A DNA stretch of 64,000 nt from NCBI GenBank assembly GCA_024509875.1, contig JAMPIV010013730.1:186001-250000 (forward strand), written 5' to 3'. The stretch is from Oreohelix idahoensis. Taxonomy: Eukaryota; Mollusca; Gastropoda; Stylommatophora; Oreohelicidae. The translations under genes and the position numbers were made by a program. This document shows, in pieces, positions 55,600 through 64,000 of the stretch; position 1 is the first letter of the stretch, and each line of letters starts with the position of its first letter. The notes under the pieces were generated by a model. It was given only the letters and a program-made list of their open reading frames with translations, did no database searches and was not told the DNA's origin.

Positions 55600-57930
55600 T
55601 GTGATGATAGTATTAGAGAAGGAATAGGCTAAGTATTCTCTCCAGAATGTGTGAGGTCCCAGTGACAGAGAAGTACACTGGTATCACTTGATAGTCACGG
55701 CTGTGAAAGTATCTGGAACTGAAACAGAACAGTCAGAAATTACTGCGCCATGCTGCTGTGTGGCCAATACTGATAACAATTCAACAAAACTCAAATTCAA
55801 CTTTAGTGAATGAAAAAACCTGTTGAATACAATTTATATATCCTCTTTATTTACATTTATCTATTTGTGTAATGAATGGTGAGTGTTGGGAAATGGTGTT
55901 CAATGGATAAGTATATTTACAACATATGATTGTACATTTATTTATTTAACTTAATGAAGTTAATATTGGATCTTTCCAATTTATTTCTTTAAACAAAAGT
56001 TCTTCCAAAGGTTTTCTGGCACTAGTCTTTAACTATCCTGGAAATTACAGAACTGTAATCATCATCGACAAAGTTTTTGACGACTCACATAGATCACTGG
56101 AATGAGTCTTATAGTACTCATCTTCTGGAAAACAATGTCCTTATATGTAGTGACATACTTCTCTCTTGCTGACAGTCTTTTCCGTTAGCCCACCAATGAC
56201 TGAGGGGGACTAAAGGTCTGTTAAAGATTCAACCACTTTGGTCCTTTGAGGTTGTAGGCAGCGAGATTGAATGACTTCTCACTTCAGCTCGAAGACTCAA
56301 ATATGAACCTGGAACAAGGAGTAAAATGTCCCTATTCTGTTGTATGGAGCTCACATATTCCCTAGTGCTCATGAGGCGAGTTTGTATCAGTGTATGCGTA
56401 TTGGATGGATGATATATGGTTCAGTATAAGTTCAGATATGGTATGATAAGACAAGTGTCTACTTGTGTAATAGTTTCAAATAATAATATACATGAATAAA
56501 TCAAATAATATGATCACATGGGTATGATGCAACCTTTGCCTTCCACATATACATGCCAAATCAGTGATGTACTTGCTGGTAGGTTATATTCCAGACAAGG
56601 ACTAGCATGGTTATATTAGTCCTGACAAAGACTTCTTAGGTTAGCCCTGACAAGGAATGTGGAGGTTATATTGTCGGGTTCCATCTTCGTGAAACTTACC
56701 CGTAATTACAAATATTGGTTTTGATACCCTCAATTCTTAAACAAAACCTTATATAAATGATACTATTCACACAATTATCTTTAGTAATCTTACATACCCT
56801 CTATAATCGATATAAGCTCAGTGTAGGACTAGTTTTAGTGAAGTACGCCTGCACTGCATTCAGATAGGATAGTATTAGTCTTGGCAGCTACTTTTCTTCA
56901 TCAGTCTCTTACTCTGGCGATTTGGTGTTAGTGTGTGATTTTGAACCTAGCGCTGCTTCTTTATATAAGGGGAGCGCGGCCGTATCGGAGAACTTACTTG
57001 ATTAGTTACATTTTTGCCCTCAAGAATCCATCCTTCTGAGTGAATTTGTGCATGTATCCTACCAACTTTTCCTCCGCACCACTAAACACGTCTATCCATC
57101 CCTTTCTTATACACCTCCTTTTATTTTCCTAATTGGGAGCTTCTATTTCGTATGCTTTTAATCGAAATCAGTTAGGGCATGTATTTATTAGGATTTTCTA
57201 AAGTCTATCGTCTTGGTAGTACTAGTATTTTAGCTCTGCATATGTGGAGCCCCCTGGATGGCGGGGAATGCATAATATGTCACGCGCTACTTCCTCCCAG
57301 CTTGGGACCAGATGTGATGATCCTTTAAATGCAAGCCAAGCTAGGGAAAATGGAGCTCTTGACTTCAACTCAACACGTTTCGGAATAGCATAAAAGCCAC
57401 AGGAGAAGCCCAGATCTACAGTGTAGATAATTCCAAGGAGTCTTCAACTTGGTATTTGCTGCAAAAAAAAGCGAGAAGCTCAGCAGCCCTAGTTAAACAA
57501 CAACAACATAGATAATTCAAGACATTGAAGAAAGTAGAAAGTCGAACGACGTAGTTCGCCAAATCAGTCAAGACGGCATTTGATAATAATGATGATGATG
57601 ACGTTCGACTTTGCAATATAAAAATCCTCAATACCGAACCTATGTCACATTTTAAGAAATAACATTTTATCAAGCATAATTGAAAAGAATCAGCAGCAGA
57701 AGTAAATTCACGATTACTATCAAATGTAAAATACTCAATTGTCCCATATTCTAACATTAATATATAAGGGGAGGATCCCGTTACACGCCCATTGAGGCAT
57801 ATCGGAAATATTTTCTTGACCATCGGCACACTAGGGGTGATGTGGTCAGCTTCACGCCGGCCGCCTTAACCTTCTTTAGAGTTACTCTGATACCAAATTC
57901 ATGAGGTTGGGTCGACCCCGGAGCCGTTTG
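55600..57930. other. Intergenic, no gene supported
   Basis: A 137-residue minus-strand ORF at 57416-57829 has no recognisable domain. Weak short repeats (tagtcctgacaaagacttcttaggttagccctgacaagg, 56610-56655) are present. (GAT)n lies near 57585. Confidence 0.4.
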
Positions 57931-57939
57931 CGGTCTAAA

Positions 57940-58018
57940 CAATGTCACGTCAACTGGGGATCGAACTATGGAGCACCGGGCTTGGTAGCCAGTGCACTAA
58001 CCACTGTGCTACCCTGGC
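57940..58018 (-). mobile_element. tRNA-derived SINE fragment
   Basis: On the minus strand TGCCAGGGTAGCACAGTGGTTAGT (A-box-like core TAGCACAGTGG) is followed by AGTTCGATCCCC (B box), the layout of a tRNA-related SINE head. Confidence 0.6.
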
Positions 58019-58061
58019 ATTTACTATAACATTTAAAGACATTTTAAAAATTATTTATCTG

Positions 58062-58674
58062 TGTCGTGAAACGAGTGTAACCCACTACTTTGTTAATCAC
58101 TATGTCGAGATACAGATTTGCTTCAACCAATCAACGAGCAACGTACGAGCAACGTTCACCAGTCTCTGAGACAGAATAAATTAACGGCCATCTTGTTCAC
58201 GCAAGATGGCGGATGAAAACTGAATAAAATTAGGCTGTACAGCGTTTGAGACTAAACCGGAGGAAACCAATCATTTTGCTCCGCCAGGAACCAACCAAAC
58301 GCTTTCCTTAAGCATTTACCTACCTATATAATCGGGCGGATTTTATGCATAATCACACATCACCGACGCGACGCCAGAGATACCGACCGACTGAAGAGGA
58401 GAGAAGCTGTCACGATTTATTGCTTACCTGGAGTGCAATGACCTGCAGTCTGGTTTGCTAAGTCGAGTCAAAATCTGGCCGGTTTGAATCTTAGAGGGTA
58501 AATATATTTATGATAACCTTTAGGAAAATAGGCTTTCAGCAGGTCTATAATGTTGGTAATTTTTGTGTGTCATTTATACTACCTATCAGGTTACTGATTG
58601 TATCTTGGGGAAATTAAGTATAATGATTGTATTTCCTATTATGATTGAATAGACAAAGACTAATAGGACTCATC
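58062..58674 (+). mobile_element. 5' LTR (3' tip missing) of a second Gmr1-like retrotransposon
   Basis: Starts TGTCGTGAAACG after the sequence ATCTG. It is almost identical to 62083-62693 as far as 'aataggactcat', where it is replaced by the (CTT)n tail of an RTE-like LINE. It contains inverted ggccatcttg / caagatggcg (about 58187-58210) and a tatataatcggg TATA-like box near 58324. Confidence 0.88.
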
Positions 58675-60624
58675 TTCTTCTTCTTTGATCCATAACCGCC
58701 AACCGTCAAAGCAGTCAGCGGCCATCACGCCTGGTGGCGTCTTGTAGGGCAGCAACAAAATGATTCCACTCTGCTCGGTCGGCGGCCATCCTTCGTACAG
58801 TGCCCCAACTGTGGTTCATTCTTTGCATCTCAGCTTCCACAGTTCTCCGCCAAGTTGTTTTTGGTCGGCCTCTCTTTCGCTTTCCCTCGGGGGTCCATTG
58901 CATAGCTGTTCCCGTGATGGCATCAGGGTCCCCCCTGAGGACATGGCCAACCCAACTCCAGCGCCTGCCAGCCACGATGGCGCGCATGTCCTCCTGGTTA
59001 CTCCGAATAAGTAGTTCTTGGTTGCTGATGGTGTTTGGCCAAAAGATTCGGAGAATTTTCCTTAGGCAGATTGTGTGGAAGGAGGACAGTCTCGACATTT
59101 CCCTCTCTGCCACTCTCCAACATTCCGCACCACAGAGAAGCACAGAAAGCACACAGCTCTCATACAGTCTTAATTTGGTGTTTGTGCCGTACTGGGAAGA
59201 CCCCCAAATGCTGTTGAGAACAGCAAAGGCTGTTCTCGCTTTATTCATTCTGTTGTTAATGTCCTTGCCTGTTCCGCCGTCAGGTGCCACTATGCCCCCT
59301 AGGTAAGTAAATGTGTCTGTCTGTTCTAACTTCTGGTTCCTTACTGTTACTGGCTCAGGATTGTCCATATTTAGCGTCATGGCCTCTGTCTTCTTCAAAT
59401 TGATGTCCAGGCCAACCTGCTGGCCATACTTATTCAGTCTATCGGTTTTGTCTTGAATGTGTTGGTGTGAATGCGCGAGTAGTGCAATGTCATCCGCATA
59501 TTCCAAATCTTCCAGTGTAGAAAACGTTGTCCATCTAATTCCTCTTGGACTGCCCTCTGTAGTCTGGCGCATCACCCAATCTATGACTGTCAAAAATAAT
59601 GTTGTTGATAAGGGGCATCCCTGTCGTACTCCTGTTTTCACTTCGAAAGTTACATTACTCGATCCAACACTGCACGTAAAGTTAGAATAGAGGCTTTTTA
59701 TAATGGAAACAATGCGGCTGGGAATTCCACAAGCCCTCAGAACCCTCCACAGGCTGTCCCCGTGCATGCCACCGAAAGCCCCCTCAAAATCAACAAAGTT
59801 AATGTACAGCTGTCTCTGCCATTCCGAGCACTGCTCTATAATGTTCCTGAGGGTAAATATATGATCTGCACATCTTCTGCTCTTTCTGAAGCCCGCTTGT
59901 TCTTTCCTCAGTTTTTGGTCAACTGCCTTTGAAATTCTCTGGATGACTATCCCGGCTAGTATTTTGCTGGGAAATGAGAGGAGAGCAACTCCTCTCCAGC
60001 CGTTGCAGTCTGCAAGGTCGCCCCTCCTGGCAATTCGACAACTACTCCTTTACTCCACTCTGTCGGTGTTGTCTCAGCTTCCCAGACCCGTGCAAACAGT
60101 GGCCCCAATAGCTCTGCCGCTAGTTCAGGGTCTGTCTTGAATAGCTCAGCATTCAGATTGTCGTGAACAGGCGCTTTTCCATTTTTTTGCCCTTTGATAG
60201 CTGTGATAATTTCTTCTTCTCGTGGAATGTCTGTATTTACGTCTAAGTCACTTTCAGCCTCAGGAACATTCAGCTGAGTCTCTGGCGGCCCCCCATTCAG
60301 CGTCTCTCTGAAGTGCTCTGCCCATCCCGCCTCCTGCCCCTGTGCTGTGGTGATGAGGTCTCCCCGCCCGTCTCTTACTAACGTTATGTTGTTTGCACCT
60401 CGTTTTCCGCTGATAGCTTTAGTTATTTTATAAACTGTGCTCTGTTCATCTCCCAGTGCCGCCCCCTCCGCCTGTCCCGCAAGGTCATCCAGAAATGTCC
60501 TTTTGTCAGCACGGGCTTGACGTTTTACTTCCCTGCCCAGCCGACCGCACTGTTCACCACATATTGCCCTCAACCTGGGAGACCCAGCTTCTGCCCTCTT
60601 CCCCCTCATTTCCCCTCTCTTCGC
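58675..60624 (-). mobile_element. RTE-like LINE fragment joined to the gypsy element
   Basis: Minus-strand non-LTR retrotransposon fragment of about 1.95 kb. It is 5'-truncated near 60625, with a 3' end of gacgccaccaggcgtgatggcc followed by an AAG-rich tail at 58674. It interrupts the LTR on one side and abuts gypsy RT sequence on the other. There is no target duplication, so the junction involved a deletion of the gypsy gag-PR-IN region. Confidence 0.82.
58715..60624 (-). pseudogene. RTE-like reverse transcriptase, C-terminal two thirds
   Basis: The first open part (minus frame down to 59956) encodes the linker before RT. A frame change near 60030 leads to the RT palm, with FVDFEGAFGG (motif A), GVRQGCPLSTTLFL (motif B) and EYADDIALL (motif C). 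The C-terminal CAECWR-like GAECWRVAEREMSRL follows, and the tail has GKRKRGRPKTTWRRTVEAEM. The endonuclease domain is missing through 5' truncation. Apart from one shift the RT is readable. Confidence 0.85.
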
Positions 60625-60625
60625 C

Positions 60626-62023
60626 ATGGTGTTTAGCGTGTTGGAAACCCATGCTGATGTGCTCACAGATAAGCCAGGTCGTACGAATCTGTTAGAGTAC
60701 GACATGAAGGTTACAGACCCTACCCCAGTATGCATGAGAACATACCCTATACCCTATGCGAAAGCCCAAGCACTAAGGGAGGAAGTTGATTATCTGTTGA
60801 AGGAGAAAATTATCTCGAAGTCAGACTCTCCCTATAGCTCAAGTGTGGTGCTATTGAGAAAACCGAGTGGTGAACACAGGTTATGTATTGACTACCAGAA
60901 GCTTAATGCGATCACAGAATCTCAGGTGGACCCATTACCTGACACCAACAAGCTGTTCTCTACACTGAGTAAGGCTAGGTATTTATCGAAGGTAGATCTA
61001 AGCAAGGGATACTACCAAATACCAGTGAAACCAGAAGTTAGGAAAATGCTGGCATTTAGTACATCAGACGGACACTACGAGTTTAATGTACTACCCTTTG
61101 GGCTGAAAAATGCTCCCAGTATCTTTTCAAGAATGATGAGGAAATTGTTGGAACCTCTACAAAATCCCCATATCACTAACTTTATGGATGACATTCTTGT
61201 TGCTACCAACACATTTGAAGAGCATATAGTAGCGCTCTCCATGTTGTTTGACAGACTGAGAGCCACTGGATTGACTGCACGTCCAACCAAGTGCTATATC
61301 GGTTGTAAGGAGTTGGAATTCTTAGGTCACACTATTTCTACAGGTCATATGTCTCCTGACCCAAAGAATATAGAGAAGTTAAAGAAGGCACCCAGACCTC
61401 AAACGAAGAAAGATGTGAGATCATTCGTGTCATTATGTGGGTTCTATCAGAAGTACATACCCCACTTTAACTCTCTGTGTGCACCGTTAACTAACTTAAC
61501 GAAGAAAGGACAGCCTGACAAAATCCAATGGAATGCTGATTGTGAAAAAACTTACACAGAGCTAAAAGCAAAACTCACCAGCAAACCTATCCTTACGCTA
61601 CCCGATATCACACAGGAATTTGTATTAAGGACGGACGCTAGCAGTATAGGGATTGGTGCAACTCTCTTGCAGAAATCAAAAGCCCAGCCGGAGGTACTTT
61701 TACCAGTCGCCTACGCCAGTAGGAAGCTGAATGCAGCTGAGTTAAACTACTCGACCATAGAGAAAGAATGTTTAGCTCTAATTTGGTCCATCACCAAATT
61801 TTCACCTTACCTGTATGGGACACACTTCATTGTCCAAAGCGATCACCAACCTTTAACATTCTTGGCTGCATCTAAAAAGTTAAATTCGAGATTGTTAAGG
61901 TGGAGTCTGCTTCTTGCGCCTTATTCCTTTACCGTGAATTACATTCCGGGAAGAGACAATGTAGGAGCTGATTTTTTAAGTCGACACCCTAGTACTCTGG
62001 AAGGACAGACGCAAAAGGATTAA
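60626..62023 (+). CDS. Gypsy RT-RNase H of the second Gmr1-like element (partial pol)
   Basis: A 465-codon open frame. The RT region has YPIPYAKA, LSKVDLSKGYYQIPV (motif A), FNVLPFGLKNAP (motif B) and FMDDILVAT (motif C). RNase H follows, with LRTDASSIGIGATL, and then the tail IPGRDNVGADFLSRH. There is no integrase downstream: a purine-rich tract (ggaaaggagggggcta) and the 3' LTR follow within 60 bp. RT-RNase H is thus the last part of pol, as in the element at 39926-50138. The first codons lie at the LINE junction, so the ATG at 60626 is not a real start. Confidence 0.92.
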   Translation: MVFSVLETHADVLTDKPGRTNLLEYDMKVTDPTPVCMRTYPIPYAKAQALREEVDYLLKEKIISKSDSPYSSSVVLLRKPSGEHRLCIDYQKLNAITESQVDPLPDTNKLFSTLSKARYLSKVDLSKGYYQIPVKPEVRKMLAFSTSDGHYEFNVLPFGLKNAPSIFSRMMRKLLEPLQNPHITNFMDDILVATNTFEEHIVALSMLFDRLRATGLTARPTKCYIGCKELEFLGHTISTGHMSPDPKNIEKLKKAPRPQTKKDVRSFVSLCGFYQKYIPHFNSLCAPLTNLTKKGQPDKIQWNADCEKTYTELKAKLTSKPILTLPDITQEFVLRTDASSIGIGATLLQKSKAQPEVLLPVAYASRKLNAAELNYSTIEKECLALIWSITKFSPYLYGTHFIVQSDHQPLTFLAASKKLNSRLLRWSLLLAPYSFTVNYIPGRDNVGADFLSRHPSTLEGQTQKD

Positions 62024-62082
62024 CCACAGCAGGGGTTTACACGTCAGCTATGACAAGTCACAGCTAGGAAAGGAGGGGGCTA

Positions 62083-62722
62083 TGTCGTGAAACGAGTGTA
62101 ACCCACTACTTTGTTAATCACTATGTCGAGATACAGATTTGCTTCAACCAATCAACGAGCAACGTACGAGCAACGTTCACCAGTCTCTGAGACAGAATAA
62201 ATTAACGGCCATCTTGTTCACGCAAGATGGCGGATGGAAACTGAATAAAATTAGGCTGTACAGCGCTTGAGACTAAACCGGAGGAAACCAATCATTTTGC
62301 TCCGCCAGGAACCAACCAAACGCTTTCCTTAAGCATTTACCTACCTATATAATCGGGCGGATTTTATGCATAATCACACATCACCGACGCGACGCCAGAG
62401 ATACCGACCGACTGAAGAGGAGAGAAGCTGTCACGATTTATTGCTTACCTGGAGTGCAATGACCTGCAGTCTGCTTTGCTAAGTCGAGTCAAAATCTGGC
62501 CGGTTTGAATCTTAGAGGGTAAATATATTTACGATAACCTTTAGGAAAATAGGCTTTCAGCAGGTCTATAATGTTGGTATTTTTTGTGTGTCATTTATAC
62601 TACCTATCAGGTTACTGATTGTATCTTGGGGAAATTAAGTATAATGATTGTATTTCCTATTATGATTGAATAGACAAAGACTAATAGGACTCATACCTCA
62701 ACCTATTGTCTCCTATACTTCA
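62083..62722 (+). mobile_element. 3' LTR of the second Gmr1-like element
   Basis: Starts TGTCGTGAAACG just after a polypurine tract. I place the end at CA before ATCTG (62723-62727), which matches ATCTG at 58057-58061 in front of the 5' LTR. The LTR is then 640 bp. The end is less certain because the last ~25 bases recur in the minisatellite beyond it. Confidence 0.75.
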
Positions 62723-63230
62723 ATCTGTTATCTCAGACCAACTGCAATATAACCAAAACAGTCCTTGTTAACCAACGGGCTGATCACCCGTTTGCCAGTC
62801 ACTTTGATTACGGAAACAACAGCAAACGGATTGATTTGTCGTTGCCCTAAAGACGCCATTAGGCGTGATGGGAACAACGGCAAAGAAAATCTATTCGCTG
62901 TTGCTCTTAAGACGCCACTAGGCGTAATGGCCACTGACTGCTTTGCCGGTCGTTGGCTAAGGACGGAAGAAGAAGAAGTCCTTGTTAGGACTCAATCTAT
63001 TGTCTCCTATAACTTCAGTCTATTATCTCCGATAAGACCAACTGCCATATAACCAAAACAGTCCTTGTTAGGACTCAACCTATTGTCTCCTATACTTCAA
63101 TCTGTTATTTCAGACCAACTGCAATATAACCAAAACAGTCCTTGTTAGGACTCAATCTCTTGTCTCATCTAACTCCAATCTATTGTCTCCTATAACTCCA
63201 ACCTGATATATCACCAAACAGTCCTCGTCG
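62687..63230. repeat. ~80-bp minisatellite next to the LTR (about 4 units, one split by a SINE)
   Basis: Unit: ggactcaacctattgtctcc, then tatacttcaatctgttatctcagacc, then aactgcaatataaccaaaacagtccttgtta. Copies start at about 62687, 62988, 63069 and 63146; the last is degenerate. The unit spans the inferred LTR end and its ATCTG flank. Confidence 0.88.
62771..62976 (+). mobile_element. SINE family A, copy 2
   Basis: 206 bp with the 11-bp duplication AGTCCTTGTTA (62760-62770 and 62977-62987) and an (AGA)n tail. It contains gacgccattaggcgtgatgg and gacgccactaggcgtaatgg, each an ACGCC/GGCGT hairpin. Its final ~75 bases match the 3' end of the RTE-like LINE at 58675. It inserted into the minisatellite. 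Confidence 0.92.
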
Positions 63231-63359
63231 CATATACTCCTATCATAAGAACATAACGTTATTGTTAGGATATATGTTACCAGCTTGTATAGCACTCGTC
63301 AGAGAGGGCCTGGTATATTATAGGGGGAAGGAAATGGTTGTATCACACCTAGGTGTACA

Positions 63360-63490
63360 TATTATTGGATGTATTCATGTATTGAACTTATATTATGGGA
63401 TGTATTCATGTATTGAATGTATTCATGTATTGAATTTATATTATTGAATGTATTCATGCATTGAATTTATATTATTGAATGATATCCATG
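63360..63490. repeat. Short tandem repeat (tattgaatgtattcatg units)
   Basis: Repeated ttatattattgaatgtattcatgtattgaa motifs, about 4-5 copies. The 61-residue ORF across it is a repeat artefact. Confidence 0.85.
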
Positions 63491-64000
63491 TATTAGTTTA
63501 TCAGAAAGAATGTTTTGCGAGTAGACACCTGTCTTGTCTCGCTATTGCTAAATCATACTGAGCCATGTTGTCATTCATCCTACATGTAGACACTGAGACA
63601 CGCTCATATCATATACAATAGAAATAGGTGGGCTTGAGGACAGAAATTAGCCCCTATTTTTCCTTGTTACAGGTTTTATTCGTGTCCTAAAACCTGAGAT
63701 CGTGGGTCGTCAATCCAGCTGCCTGGAACTCCGCAGGAGCATTGAGGTTGTCCTGACTCTACATCTTTGGTCCCCCTCAGTCTTGGGTGCGCTAAAGGAA
63801 CGATACTCAGCCGATGTTGTGTGAACCAACCAAAGAAGAACATACCTTAGAGAGATGAGTACACATTAGTACCATTTCTGTCAGCATTGTGAGCATAGAA
63901 ACTGTCAGTGATGAGAAAGTGAAATTAGCATAGCAAGAGACAAAAATAACAGCATAGCTGATAAGTGTTATATCCTTAATTAACAGCACAGCTGATACAT
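63491..64000. other. Window end, nothing recognised
   Basis: No ORF with recognisable content. The repeated 'aacagca(c/t)agctgata' lies near 63949 and 63984. Confidence 0.4.

Noticed and set aside
57416..57829. 137-aa minus-strand ORF as a host gene
   Set aside because: No domain or codon pattern supports it, it contains a (GAT)n-derived serine run, and it has no neighbours.

Overview
The window reads as metazoan, non-host, repeat DNA. It is AT-rich and full of microsatellites and tRNA-like SINEs. I found no intact host gene, rRNA, functional tRNA or CRISPR array. The mixture of element types suggests an invertebrate, possibly a mollusc or other lophotrochozoan, but that is a weak inference. 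Nearly every recognisable coding region belongs to a mobile element, and many element boundaries can be fixed by target-site duplications (TSDs).

5611-27536: a complete 21.9-kb Polinton/Maverick, a virus-like self-synthesising transposon. It has 565/636-bp terminal inverted repeats starting AG and ending CT, and a 6-bp TSD (TCCGGA). The left arm (minus strand) encodes a protein-primed-type DNA polymerase B. The right arm (plus strand) is a tightly packed series: packaging ATPase, small basic protein, a conserved small Polinton protein, chromodomain integrase, small membrane protein, minor capsid, pVI-like basic protein, major capsid, adenain-like protease and a PC4-like protein. Integrase and minor capsid are open; polymerase, ATPase, membrane protein, major capsid and probably protease carry stops or frameshifts, so the copy is dead.

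The polymerase gene is split by a four-level nest with TSDs at every level. The Polinton (TCCGGA) contains a 2.4-kb solo LTR (AGTTG). The LTR contains a 4.5-kb Tigger/pogo element (TA). The Tigger transposase contains a 2,314-bp DNA transposon with CACTAGTCAACAA termini and a TAA duplication. The only gene of that innermost element is an intact 562-residue ORF from a family I know only as uncharacterised proteins. I regard it as the best candidate for an undescribed system: a DNA transposon whose transposase has not been recognised as such.

27543-37400: solo LTRs (28265-30253, 34074-36537), two SINE families, a long palindrome, a short satellite and a (CTAT)n tract. A further probable solo LTR lies at 400-2371.

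37647-54738: a decayed CR1/L2-like LINE (ORF1 with a coiled coil and SGNH-like domain; ORF2 with endonuclease and reverse transcriptase). It is split by a hAT element (39474-50684, 8-bp TSD GTCTATAG) and by an 1,144-bp solo LTR (TSD ACTT). The hAT is itself split by a nearly intact Ty3/gypsy element with 2.4-kb LTRs, whose integrase precedes its reverse transcriptase (Gmr1-like order).

55330-64000: a compound (AT)n(GT)n tract, a second Gmr1-like retrotransposon reduced to LTRs plus RT-RNase H and fused to an RTE-like LINE fragment, a SINE that shares its 3' tail with that LINE, and a minisatellite built from an LTR/flank junction.
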